Assembly (NCBI GenBank): GCA_017302035.1
Contig: JAFLEA010000001.1
Coordinates: 62,001-126,000, forward strand
DNA length: 64,000 nucleotides
Reading direction: 5' to 3'
Source: Lysobacterales bacterium
GTDB lineage: Bacteria; Pseudomonadota; Gammaproteobacteria; Xanthomonadales; Xanthomonadaceae
The position numbers and the translations under genes were made by a program. Below, in pieces: positions 42,794 through 50,802 of the stretch. The notes under the pieces were generated by a model. It searched no databases and was not told the DNA's origin. It saw only the letters and a program-made list of their open reading frames with translations. Every line of letters begins with the position of its first letter. The first letter of the stretch is position 1.

Positions 42794-44356
42794 ATGACCG
42801 ATACCGCGTTGCTGTACCTGCTCGCCGTCCTGCTGCTGGCGGTCCTGGCCTGCCTGGTCGCGTTGCTGTTGCGCCGGTCTTCCCGGGCGCCGGCGCACAT
42901 GCCGCCCGAGCTGGATGCGGCCCGCGCCGAAGCCCGGGCCGCCGCGGTGGAGTCGGGCCAGCTGCGCGGCCGGATGGAGGCGGTCCTGGCCGAACGGGAG
43001 AACGAGCGCCAGCGCGCCGCCGGCCAGGCCCAGGCGCTGCTCGCCGCGCATCAGCGCATCGAGCGGGAAACCACCCAGCTGGCCGAAATCGGAACCCGTC
43101 TGGCCGAGCGTGAGGCAGCGCTGGCCCGGCTGCAGGAGCGCAATGCCGCCCTGGAAGGCGAAATCGAGGCGCAGCGCGCCGCTTACCAACGGCTGCACGC
43201 CGAGCATGCGCGGGCCGCCGCCGACCTGCAGCACTCGCGCCAGGCCCAGCAGGAGCTGCGCAGTTACCTGGATACGGCGCAGGAGAAGCTTTCCGGCGCG
43301 TTCGCGGAACTGGCGGGCAAGGTCTTCGAGGAGCGCGGCCAGCAGTTCGAGAAGAACGTGCGCCAGGCCGCGCTGCAGTCGCGCACCGACATCGAGGGGC
43401 TGCTCAAGCCTTTTTCCGACAAGCTGGGCGAGTTCCGCCAGCGGGTGGACGTGCTCTACGGCGACGAGGCGCGCGAGCGCGCCAGCCTGCTCGGCGCGGT
43501 CGGCGAGCTGAAGACCCTCAACCAGGACATGGCGGTGCAGGCGGCCGCGCTGACCAGCGCGCTCAAGGGCAATGCCAGGATCCGCGGCGACTGGGGCGAG
43601 CTGATGCTGGACAGCGTGCTGCGCGGCTCGGGCCTGGAGGAAGGCGTGCATTACCAGCGCCAGCAACATGCCGTCGACGACGAAGGCGCGCGCCTGCGGC
43701 CGGACGTGGTGGTGAATTTCCCGGACGAGCGCAAGGTCGTGGTCGACAGCAAGGTCAACCTGGTGGCCTGGCAGGAGGCGATGAACGCGGCCACCCCGGA
43801 ACAGCACGACGAGGCCCTGCGCCGGCATGCGGCGGGCCTGCGCCAGCACGTGAAGGACCTGGGCGAGAAGAACTATCCGAAGGCCATCGGCAGCGAGGCG
43901 CTCGCCGTCACCATCGCCTTCGTGCCGATCGAGGGCGCGCTCTCGGCCGCGCTGGGCGCCGATCCGGACCTGCAGGGCTATGCCTTCGACCGCCAGGTGG
44001 TGTTTGCGTCGCCCAATACGCTGATGGCCCTGTTGCGCGTCACCGAGCGGCTATGGACCCGCGACAAGGTGCAGAAGCAGGCGCTGGAGATCAGCGAGGT
44101 CGGCGGCCGGGTGCTGGATGCGTTGAGCGCCTTCCTCGCCGAGTTCGATGCGGTCGGCAAGCGCCTGGACGATGCCAGCCAGGCGTTTGGCCGTGCGCGC
44201 AGCCGGCTGGTCGATTCGCCGCAGTCCGCGCTCAACCGCGCGCGCCGGCTCGCCGAACTGGGCAGCAAGGCAAAGCGGGTGCTTCCGGCCGAGCTCCAGC
44301 CCGACGTGATCCAGCAATTGGCCGCGCCGACCGACGGCGAGGACGTCCAGGAATGA
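42794..44356 (+). CDS. rmuC: DNA recombination protein RmuC
   Basis: The 520-residue protein has an N-terminal membrane helix (ALLYLLAVLLLAVLACLVAL), a long coiled coil (about residues 45-190) and the C-terminal RmuC domain with GDWGELMLDSVLRGSGLEEG, RPDVVVNFPDERKVVVDSKV and GEKNYPKAIGSEALAVTIAF. The PD-(D/E)xK-like DSK is present. RmuC limits inversions at short repeats in E. coli. It converges with mlaA, 10 bp away. Confidence 0.95.
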   Translation: MTDTALLYLLAVLLLAVLACLVALLLRRSSRAPAHMPPELDAARAEARAAAVESGQLRGRMEAVLAERENERQRAAGQAQALLAAHQRIERETTQLAEIGTRLAEREAALARLQERNAALEGEIEAQRAAYQRLHAEHARAAADLQHSRQAQQELRSYLDTAQEKLSGAFAELAGKVFEERGQQFEKNVRQAALQSRTDIEGLLKPFSDKLGEFRQRVDVLYGDEARERASLLGAVGELKTLNQDMAVQAAALTSALKGNARIRGDWGELMLDSVLRGSGLEEGVHYQRQQHAVDDEGARLRPDVVVNFPDERKVVVDSKVNLVAWQEAMNAATPEQHDEALRRHAAGLRQHVKDLGEKNYPKAIGSEALAVTIAFVPIEGALSAALGADPDLQGYAFDRQVVFASPNTLMALLRVTERLWTRDKVQKQALEISEVGGRVLDALSAFLAEFDAVGKRLDDASQAFGRARSRLVDSPQSALNRARRLAELGSKAKRVLPAELQPDVIQQLAAPTDGEDVQE

Positions 44357-44366
44357 GCGTTGCCGC

Positions 44367-45422
44367 TCAGGTGCCCGGAACGGGTATCGGCAGCGGCATC
44401 GCGTCGGCCGGCACGGTCGGGTTGCGCTCCCAGTCCTCGTCTTCCCGCAGGTAGTCGGGCAGCTCGCTGTCCTGGGCCCGGTTGCGGCGATCGCTCTCGA
44501 TCTGGAAGGTCCGGCGCTTGAGCCAGGCGTCGCGGACGATCGCGTATTCGTCCGGGGCCGAATCGCGCAGCGAATCCAGGGCCAGCAGCTGGGCACGGGT
44601 ATCCACCAGCTGCACCCCCTGCATCAGGATCCGCAGCCTGTCCCGCTCGATCCGCTGGGTCACCGACAGCGGTGCGTCGCCGGCCAGGCCGACCACGTCG
44701 CGCAGGGTGCGCGGGCCGAACAAGGGCAGTTCCACGTAGCGCGAACTGCGCCAGCCCCAGATGCCCAGGGTCTGGCCGAAGTCCTCGCTGCGGCGCTTCA
44801 TCTTCAGGTCGCTGGCCGGATCGAAGATGCCGCCGATGCCGAGGGTGGAGTTGATCACGAACCGGCCCAGGGTCTGCACCGCGTCGCGCGGCCGGCCCTG
44901 CAGCAGCTGGTTGACCAGGGTCAGCGGCGAGGCGAGGTTGTCGAAGAAATTGGTCACCCCCAGGCGCAGTGGCTGCGGCACCACGGCGACGTAGGCGGTG
45001 GCGAGCGGCCGTGCCACCGCGCGGTCGACCACGTTGTTGAAGGCATGGATGCGCCGGTTTACCGGCTCCCACGGGTCGTAGGACACCGGCGCCGGCGCGG
45101 CAGGATCGGCGGCATCCGCGGCCGGCGGTGCCTCGCCGTACAGCGCGGCGTAATCGTCCTCGGCTGCGGTGGGGGCAACGGTGCCGTCGCCGGTGCTTGC
45201 CGCCGGCGCCGGCGCCGCGACCGCGGCATCCGCGGCTGCGGCCGGGTCAGGGACCGTAGGCGCGGTTCCCGCGGTCGCGGCACCCGCTTCCGCGGGCGCA
45301 TCCACCGGTGCCTGGCCGGCGATTCGCGTGGGCTCGTGCGACACGGCCACCGGCTTGGGCGTGCCGGCGCAGGCGGCCAGCGCCAGGAACAGGGCTGCGG
45401 CCAGCGGGAAACGCAGGGGCAC
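44367..45422 (-). CDS. mlaA: Outer-membrane lipoprotein MlaA (VacJ)
   Basis: MlaA removes misplaced phospholipid from the outer leaflet of the outer membrane and passes it to MlaC. The 351-residue protein starts at a GTG (45422), with lipobox ALAACAG, an Ala/Pro-rich linker of about 80 residues, and the VacJ domain from about residue 105: DPWEPVNRRIHAFNNVVDRA, NFFDNLASPLTLVNQLLQG, FVINSTLGIGGIFDPA, FGQTLGIWG and VELPLFGPRTLRDVVG. The mlaB frame runs 364 bases into it. Confidence 0.95.
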   Translation of the reverse strand: MPLRFPLAAALFLALAACAGTPKPVAVSHEPTRIAGQAPVDAPAEAGAATAGTAPTVPDPAAAADAAVAAPAPAASTGDGTVAPTAAEDDYAALYGEAPPAADAADPAAPAPVSYDPWEPVNRRIHAFNNVVDRAVARPLATAYVAVVPQPLRLGVTNFFDNLASPLTLVNQLLQGRPRDAVQTLGRFVINSTLGIGGIFDPASDLKMKRRSEDFGQTLGIWGWRSSRYVELPLFGPRTLRDVVGLAGDAPLSVTQRIERDRLRILMQGVQLVDTRAQLLALDSLRDSAPDEYAIVRDAWLKRRTFQIESDRRNRAQDSELPDYLREDEDWERNPTVPADAMPLPIPVPGT

Positions 45423-45736
45423 GGGTTCGGGTCCGCGTATCCCAGTGCGGGGTTCAGGCGATAGGCCGCGCACAGGTCGGCCAGGCCTTCCGGGGTGCCG
45501 TCGATGCGCGGGGCCGCGCCTTGCGCGGACAGGCGCGCGGCCACCTCGGCCAGCAACGCCAGTCCGGCGCTGTCCAGGCGCGTGAGCGCGGACAGGTCCA
45601 GCGCCTGCGCGCCGTCCAGCAGCGGCAACAGCGCCGGCCACGCCGCGGAAGCCGCGGCGCGGTCGAGGGTGCCGGCCAGGTGCAGCACCGCTCCGTCGCG
45701 GCGCAGCGCCAGGTCCGGGGCGGGCGCGGGAGCCAT
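45059..45736 (-). CDS. mlaB: STAS-domain protein MlaB with read-on C-terminal extension
   Basis: MlaB is the cytosolic STAS subunit of the Mla transporter. The first 100 residues form a normal STAS domain (LALRRDGAVLHLAGTLDRAA, then LDLSALTRLDSAGLALLAEV). Homologues usually end near the motif AAYRLNPALGYA. Here no stop occurs and the frame continues about 120 residues into mlaA as an Arg/Pro-rich tail, clearly a shadow of the mlaA linker, ending at 45059. The ATG at 45736 overlaps the mlaC stop (TGATG). The stop could be lost or a sequence error. Confidence 0.8.
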   Translation of the reverse strand: MAPAPAPDLALRRDGAVLHLAGTLDRAAASAAWPALLPLLDGAQALDLSALTRLDSAGLALLAEVAARLSAQGAAPRIDGTPEGLADLCAAYRLNPALGYADPNPCPCVSRWPQPCSWRWPPAPARPSRWPCRTSPRESPARHRWMRPRKRVPRPREPRLRSLTRPQPRMPRSRRRRRRQAPATAPLPPPQPRTITPRCTARHRRPRMPPILPRRRRCPTTRGSR

Positions 45737-46371
45737 CACTCCGGCTGCGGCTGCAGGGTACCGGCGCGCAGGTCGGCGGCGACCTGGGCGATGGATTTCT
45801 GCCGCAGCGGCCCGTCGAACTGGCTGCGGAAGGTCTGCACGTAGGACACGCCCTCGACCATCACGTCGAACACCTTCCAGCCGCCGTTGTTGCGGACCAG
45901 GTAGTCGACCGGGATCGGGTTGCCGCCTTCGCGCAGGATCTCGGTGGAGACTTTCACCCCGCGGTTGCCCGGCAGCGGCGTTTCCGACTTCAGCCGGATG
46001 CGAGGCTTGCCCTCGATGTTGACCAGGGCGGCGCCGTAGCGCTGCATCAGGTTCTCGGTCATCGCGTCGGCGAACAGCTGCACGTCGGCATCGCCGGCGC
46101 CGCGGCCATGCGGGCCCAGGACCAATTGCGCGGCGTACTTGCGGTCGAAGCTGGAGCTCAGTTCGCTGTCGATGTACGTCTTCAGCGCGGCCGGGCTCTT
46201 CTGGAACTCGGCACGACGCTTCTGCAGGGTTTCGAGGATGCGGGTGCCGCTTTCGAGCACCTGCTTGCCGGCCGTGGCGGCGGGCGCGGCGGCCTGGGCG
46301 TGCGCGGGCGCCGGCGAGGCCAGCAACGGCAGCGCCAGGACCAGGGAAAGGGAGAGCAGGAACGGCTTCAT
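45736..46371 (-). CDS. mlaC: Periplasmic phospholipid-binding protein MlaC
   Basis: MlaC carries phospholipid from MlaA to the MlaFEDB transporter. The 211-residue protein has a signal peptide (MKPFLLSLSLVLALPLLASP) and the Tol-Tol2 (Ttg2D) fold: SPAALKTYIDSELSSSFDRK, YAAQLVLG, GNPIPVDYLVRNNGGWKVFD and MVEGVSYVQTFRSQF. Its start overlaps the mlaD stop by ATGA. Confidence 0.96.
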   Translation of the reverse strand: MKPFLLSLSLVLALPLLASPAPAHAQAAAPAATAGKQVLESGTRILETLQKRRAEFQKSPAALKTYIDSELSSSFDRKYAAQLVLGPHGRGAGDADVQLFADAMTENLMQRYGAALVNIEGKPRIRLKSETPLPGNRGVKVSTEILREGGNPIPVDYLVRNNGGWKVFDVMVEGVSYVQTFRSQFDGPLRQKSIAQVAADLRAGTLQPQPE

Positions 46372-46874
46372 GGTTGCGGGGTTTCTTCCGTGGGGGACGG
46401 GGGCGTCGAGGCGCCGGTGGCGCCGCCGAACATGTACTTGCCGACCAGTTGGATCAGGTCCACGGCCGATTGGGTGTAGGCGATCTCGTCGCCCGGGCGC
46501 AGCGGCTCGGGGTCGCCGCCCGGCTGCAGGCCAATGTAGCTTTCGCCCAGTAGCCCGCTGGTGAAGATGCCGGCCGACGTGTCGGCCGGCAGTTCGGCGA
46601 AGCGCTTGTCGATGGCCAGGGTGACGATCGAATCGAACTTCACCGGGTCCAGGTCGATCTTGTCGACCCGGCCCACGACCACGCCGCCGATCTTCACCGG
46701 CGCCTGCGGCCGCAACTGGCCGAGGTTGGCGAAGCGCGCGGTCAGCGGATAGCTGCCGCCGCCGATGCCGAACTGACGGTTGGTCGAGGCGAATGCCAGC
46801 ACCAGCAGCGAGGCCAGCGCCAGCACGAGGAAGGCGCCGACCGCGAATTCGAGCCTGGGACCACGGATAGCCAT
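46368..46874 (-). CDS. mlaD: MlaD, MCE-domain phospholipid transporter subunit
   Basis: The 168-residue protein has a single N-terminal membrane helix (VGAFLVLALASLLVLAFA) and one MCE domain (YPLTARFANLGQLRPQAPVK, then VGRVDKIDL and GLLGESYIGLQPGG) that forms the hexameric periplasmic ring of the Mla complex. Coupled to mlaC by an ATGA overlap, and separated from mlaE by a 127-bp gap. Confidence 0.96.
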   Translation of the reverse strand: MAIRGPRLEFAVGAFLVLALASLLVLAFASTNRQFGIGGGSYPLTARFANLGQLRPQAPVKIGGVVVGRVDKIDLDPVKFDSIVTLAIDKRFAELPADTSAGIFTSGLLGESYIGLQPGGDPEPLRPGDEIAYTQSAVDLIQLVGKYMFGGATGASTPPSPTEETPQP

Positions 46875-46949
46875 GGGCGGATTACCTACAGGAAACGGAT
46901 TGAACGAAGAAACAACGATACAAGGGACAAGCTTGGCTTTTATTCAGTA

Positions 46950-46969
46950 CCGGCACATGGATGTGCCGG
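46950..46969. repeat. Perfect inverted repeat in the mlaE-mlaD gap
   Basis: CCGGCACAT and its complement flank a two-base centre, 48 bases past the mlaE... stop side and 76 bases before mlaD. It may be an mRNA hairpin shielding or separating operon segments. No T-run follows, so it is not a standard terminator. Confidence 0.55.
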
Positions 46970-47001
46970 CGCTTGTGTGGGACTCGCGCAAACGGATTCG
47001 C

Positions 47002-47757
47002 CTAGAACAGCAACGCGGACATCACGAAGTTCAGCATCAACACCAGCAACGAGGCGTTGACCACCGCGCGGGTGGTCGCCACCGAGGTGCCCTCGATGGT
47101 CGGCTCGGCATGGAAGCCCACGTAGGCCGCCACCAGCGCCGCAGTACCGCCGAACACGGCCGACTTCAGCAGGGCCACGCCGAAGTCGTCCCAGAAATCC
47201 ACGCTGCCCTGCAGCGAGGACCAGAACGTGCCGTTGTCCAGGCCCAGCACCTGCACCGCCTGGAACCAGCCGGCGCTGATCGCCAGCGAGCAGAAGAACA
47301 CCGTCAGCAAAGGTACGCACAGCACCGCCGCCCAGAAGCGCGGGGCCACGGTCTTGGCCACCGGGTCGATGGCCATCAGTTCCAGCGCCTTGATCTGGTC
47401 GGTGGCGCGCATCAGACCCAGTTCGGCGGCGATCGAGCTGCCGGCGCGGCCGATGAACAGCAGCGCGGTCAGCACCGGGCCCAGTTCGCGGTACAGCGAC
47501 AGGCCCAGCAGGGTGGCCAACGCATCGGAGGCGCCGAAGGTGGCGAGCGTGCGGTAGCCCTGCAGGGTCAGGACCAGGCCCACGAACGCGCCGCCCACGG
47601 CGATGATCGGCAGCGAGCGGCCGCCGACCTTGTAGATCTCGCGCACCAGTTCGGCGAGGAAGTCGCGGGTGGGCGCGGAGGCGCGCAGCACCGACAGCGA
47701 GAACAGCCCGGCGCGGCCCAGCGACTGCACGGTCGAGGAGAAGGCGGCGGCAGCCAT
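47002..47757 (-). CDS. mlaE: MlaE, phospholipid ABC transporter permease
   Basis: The 251-residue integral membrane protein belongs to the MlaE/YrbE permease family: YKVGGRSLPIIAVGGAFVG near the N-terminus, LFIGRAGSSIAAELGLMRAT, DQIKALELMAIDP and a five-helix core. The start overlaps the mlaF stop (TGATG). It forms the inner-membrane core with MlaF and MlaD. Confidence 0.96.
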   Translation of the reverse strand: MAAAAFSSTVQSLGRAGLFSLSVLRASAPTRDFLAELVREIYKVGGRSLPIIAVGGAFVGLVLTLQGYRTLATFGASDALATLLGLSLYRELGPVLTALLFIGRAGSSIAAELGLMRATDQIKALELMAIDPVAKTVAPRFWAAVLCVPLLTVFFCSLAISAGWFQAVQVLGLDNGTFWSSLQGSVDFWDDFGVALLKSAVFGGTAALVAAYVGFHAEPTIEGTSVATTRAVVNASLLVLMLNFVMSALLF

Positions 47758-48554
47758 CAGGCCACCTCCGGGCGCTGCCGCGCCGGCACGCTTTCGAACG
47801 GGATCGGGCCATCCGGTTCGCCGCGCAGGAACTGGCGCAGCAGCGGATCGTCGCTGGCGCGCAGCTGCTCGGGGGTGCCGTCGAAGACGACCCCGCCGTT
47901 GGCGATCACCACCGCCTGGTCGGCGATGGGCAGGGTCTCGTGCACATGGTGGGAGACCACGATGCTGGTCAGGCCCAGGCTGCGCGACAGGCGCCGGATC
48001 AGGCTCATGATCACGCCGGAGGCAATGGGGTCCAGTCCGGTCAGCGGCTCGTCGTACAGCATCAGCGGCGGATCCAGGGCCAGCGCCCGGGCCAGCGCCA
48101 CCCGCCGGGCCATGCCGCCGGACAGCTCGCGCGGATACAGGCCGGCGGCGGCGCGCAGGCCGACGGCGTTGAGCTTCATCGCCACCAGCCGCTGCAGCAG
48201 CGGCTCGGGCAGGGCGGTGTGCGCGCGCAACGGCAGGGCCACGTTCTCGGCCGCGGTCAGGTCGGTGAGCAGGCCGTTGCCCTGCAGCAGCACGCCGATG
48301 CCCTTGCGCATCTCCAGCAGTTCGCGCGCGCCCTGCGGCACCGGACGGTCGAACACGCGCACTTCCCCGGCGGCCGGCACCAGTTCGCCGGTCACGGCGG
48401 CCAGCAGGGTCGACTTGCCGGTGCCCGAAGGCCCGAGCACCACGGTGATGCTGCCGGCCGGGACGACCAGGTCCAGGTCGCGCAGGATCGTGCGCCCGCC
48501 GCGGTCGAGGCGGACGCCTTGCAGGACCACGGCATTGGCGGTCGGGGCGGTCAT
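47757..48554 (-). CDS. mlaF: MlaF, phospholipid ABC transporter ATPase
   Basis: The 265-residue ABC ATPase has Walker A LGPSGTGKSTLLA, signature LSGGMARRVALARAL, Walker B LMLYDEPLTGLDP and a His switch (SHHVHETL). It powers the Mla complex. First gene of the operon; no Shine-Dalgarno is clear before the ATG at 48554 (ACCTC precedes). Confidence 0.96.
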   Translation of the reverse strand: MTAPTANAVVLQGVRLDRGGRTILRDLDLVVPAGSITVVLGPSGTGKSTLLAAVTGELVPAAGEVRVFDRPVPQGARELLEMRKGIGVLLQGNGLLTDLTAAENVALPLRAHTALPEPLLQRLVAMKLNAVGLRAAAGLYPRELSGGMARRVALARALALDPPLMLYDEPLTGLDPIASGVIMSLIRRLSRSLGLTSIVVSHHVHETLPIADQAVVIANGGVVFDGTPEQLRASDDPLLRQFLRGEPDGPIPFESVPARQRPEVA

Positions 48555-48870
48555 GAGGTGCGTTGCGGTCGGCTCGCCACAAACGGGGCATCATGCGTGG
48601 CGGAAACTGAATCTTAACCTACGATTGAACCGGGCAGTACAGTAAACAAGATCCCCGGGTGCGATGCCTGCGGGAACAGGTTGTCCCATTGCTGGATCGA
48701 AAAGCGCTGCACGTGGCCGCACCCCCAAAGCGCCTCTTCGGTCAGGGGCCGTCGTTACCAGGGGTCGCGAAAGGCGCCGACCCCGGCCTGCGGCCGCCGC
48801 CAGTGTTTTTCACCTAGACGCCAAAGCCAAAGCCACTGGGTCCCGACCTGCGCCGGAACGACGGGGTGGT
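48555..48870. other. Gap between divergence of mlaF and the Na/Pi gene, with a dispersed repeat
   Basis: The first ~110 bases should contain the mla promoter: on the minus strand AT-rich motifs such as TTGTTTACTG and GTTAAGATTC occur, but no clear -35/-10 pair. Positions 48832-48866 hold a unit reading, on the minus strand, CGTCGTTCCGGCGCAGGTCG, a weak hairpin unit of the type dispersed in xanthomonad genomes, next to a duplicated GGCTTT. No gene is evident. Confidence 0.5.
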
Positions 48871-50694
48871 TCAGGCGACAGCCTCGTCGCGAGCCCGCTG
48901 CCGCAGGCGGCGCAGCGATCCCGGTTCGCGGGTGTTGTCCAGCGACTGCCGCAGGTTGGCGTAGATGCGCGCGGCATAGACCTGGTCGTTGAGCAGCGAA
49001 CCGGCTTCCAGTCCGTCGATCGCACCTTCGCGCATCAGCTCGAACAGGCGTTCGCGCTGGCGGGCGTCCTGCGCCTCGACCCGGCCGTCCAGCGCCGCCA
49101 GCCGTTCCGTCCACTCCGAGGTCTCGCGCGCCGTCCACGCGATCTCGCGCAACGCCACGATCTGCCAGAACAGGTTGCGGCGCAGCTCGACATAGGCCGC
49201 GCGCAAGGGCGTGTCGCCTTCGCGCAGGCGCGGTCCCAGATTCTTCTGCAGGTGCTTGGCGTCCTTCACCGCGTTGACCAGTTGCAGCGCCGCCAGCCGG
49301 CTGTTGGTCCAGAAGCGCTGGTATTCCTCGTCCAGCGGCGCGGCCAGGCGGCCCATGAACGCGAGCAGGTCGCCGTACACGCCCTTGACCCGCTGCCGGT
49401 ACAACTGGCCCACATCGTGGCAGGCCTGGCCCTCCGGGCGCGCGTCCAGCAGCGCCGGGTCCGGCTTGGGCTGCCGGTACAGGTCCGCCGGCAGGCACAG
49501 CGCCTGGCAGATCACCTCCAGGCCGAGGGTGCCGAGGTGGCGCAGCTCCAGCGAGACCGCGGCGGCGGCGGCGTCGGGCGACTTCAGCGCGGAGTCGCCG
49601 AGGTGGTGCGCGCGCACCTGTGCCATGGCCGGCGCATCGGCGGCCGTCTCCGGCAGCGCCGGGTCGGTGCGGTCGGGCAGCCACTTCGTCAGCGCGTCCG
49701 CCATGCGTTGCTGCAACGGCCAGAACAGGGCCACGCCGCCGGCGTTGAACAGGGTGTGGAACAGCGCCAGCTGCAGCAGCGCGTTGTCGCCGAAGCCGCC
49801 CCAGCCGGCCAGGGTCTTCATCGTCCAGGTCAGCGGCGTCAGCAGCAGCAGCGCCAGCACCGCCGTGGTCACGTTGAACAGCACGTGGAACAACGCCAGC
49901 CGCTGGCCGCTGCGGTTGCTGCCGAACATGCCCACCACCGCCGTGCTCACGCTGCTGCCCACGTTCGAGCCGATCGCGATCGCCAGGCTCTGGTCCAGCT
50001 GCAGCTGGCCGCCGGCCAGCGCGGCCAGGGCCAGCATCAGCACCGCGTGGGTGGATTGCAGCACCACCGTGGCCACCAGGCCGATCAGCACGAACAACAG
50101 GGTCTGGGCCACGCCGGTGGTGCCGTTGGCATCGAACCCGGTGCTGCCGCCCATCGCTTCGAAGCCGGCGCGCAGCCCGTCGATGCCCAGGAAGATGAAG
50201 GCGATGCCCAGCAGCACCCGTCCCGCCGCCTTGCCGCGCGGCCCGGCGAAGCTGCCCAGCACGCCGAACACCAGCATCGGCAGCGCCGCCGGCGCCAGGC
50301 TCACGTTCTGCCCGGCCAGGGCCAGCAGCCAGATGCCGGTGGTGGCGCCGAGGTTGGCGCCGAGGATGATGGCGATGCCGCCGGCCAGCTGGATCAGTCC
50401 GGAGCCGAGGAAGGCAATGGCCAGCAGCGACACCAGGGTGCTGGATTGCAGCAGGGTGGTGCCGACGATGCCGAACGCCAGGCCCCGGGCCGGGGTGCCC
50501 GTACTGCGCGCCAACAGCTTCTCCAGGCTGCCGCCGGCCAGTTGCCGCAGGCCTTCCTCCAGGCACTGCATGCCGAACAGGAAGATCGCCAGCCCGGCGC
50601 ACAGCAGCAGCCAGCCGTCGTTGCGCCAGAACGACCAGCCCAGCACGGCGGCGAGCAGCACGAACAGCGGCAGGCGCAGCTTGTCGAGGGTCAA
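48871..50694 (-). CDS. Na+/phosphate cotransporter-like protein (NptA fold with PhoU-like C-terminus)
   Basis: The 607-residue protein has two inverted Na/Pi repeats: GTTLLQSSTLVSLLAIAFLG with ILGANLGATTG, and TVVLQSTHAVLMLALAALAG with IAIGSNVGSSVSTA. The soluble C-terminal third (from about residue 370) is helical and PhoU-like. Such proteins take up phosphate or act in phosphate signalling; the substrate is not certain. The start is a TTG at 50694, since the frame closes upstream and has no ATG. Confidence 0.88.
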   Translation of the reverse strand: MTLDKLRLPLFVLLAAVLGWSFWRNDGWLLLCAGLAIFLFGMQCLEEGLRQLAGGSLEKLLARSTGTPARGLAFGIVGTTLLQSSTLVSLLAIAFLGSGLIQLAGGIAIILGANLGATTGIWLLALAGQNVSLAPAALPMLVFGVLGSFAGPRGKAAGRVLLGIAFIFLGIDGLRAGFEAMGGSTGFDANGTTGVAQTLLFVLIGLVATVVLQSTHAVLMLALAALAGGQLQLDQSLAIAIGSNVGSSVSTAVVGMFGSNRSGQRLALFHVLFNVTTAVLALLLLTPLTWTMKTLAGWGGFGDNALLQLALFHTLFNAGGVALFWPLQQRMADALTKWLPDRTDPALPETAADAPAMAQVRAHHLGDSALKSPDAAAAAVSLELRHLGTLGLEVICQALCLPADLYRQPKPDPALLDARPEGQACHDVGQLYRQRVKGVYGDLLAFMGRLAAPLDEEYQRFWTNSRLAALQLVNAVKDAKHLQKNLGPRLREGDTPLRAAYVELRRNLFWQIVALREIAWTARETSEWTERLAALDGRVEAQDARQRERLFELMREGAIDGLEAGSLLNDQVYAARIYANLRQSLDNTREPGSLRRLRQRARDEAVA

Positions 50695-50802
50695 GGAAGC
50701 AATCCCGGCGGACGGAAGCCGCGGCCATTATCGGCCGCTTTCGCGCGTCTGCACGAATCGTCTCGCGCCCTGCGATCAGCCTCCGGCACAATGCCGGCGA
50801 CC

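Noticed and set aside
48664..50790. Long plus-strand frame leading into recC
   Set aside because: It is antisense to the Na/Pi cotransporter-like gene and Gln/His-rich without domains; RecC homology starts near 50800.
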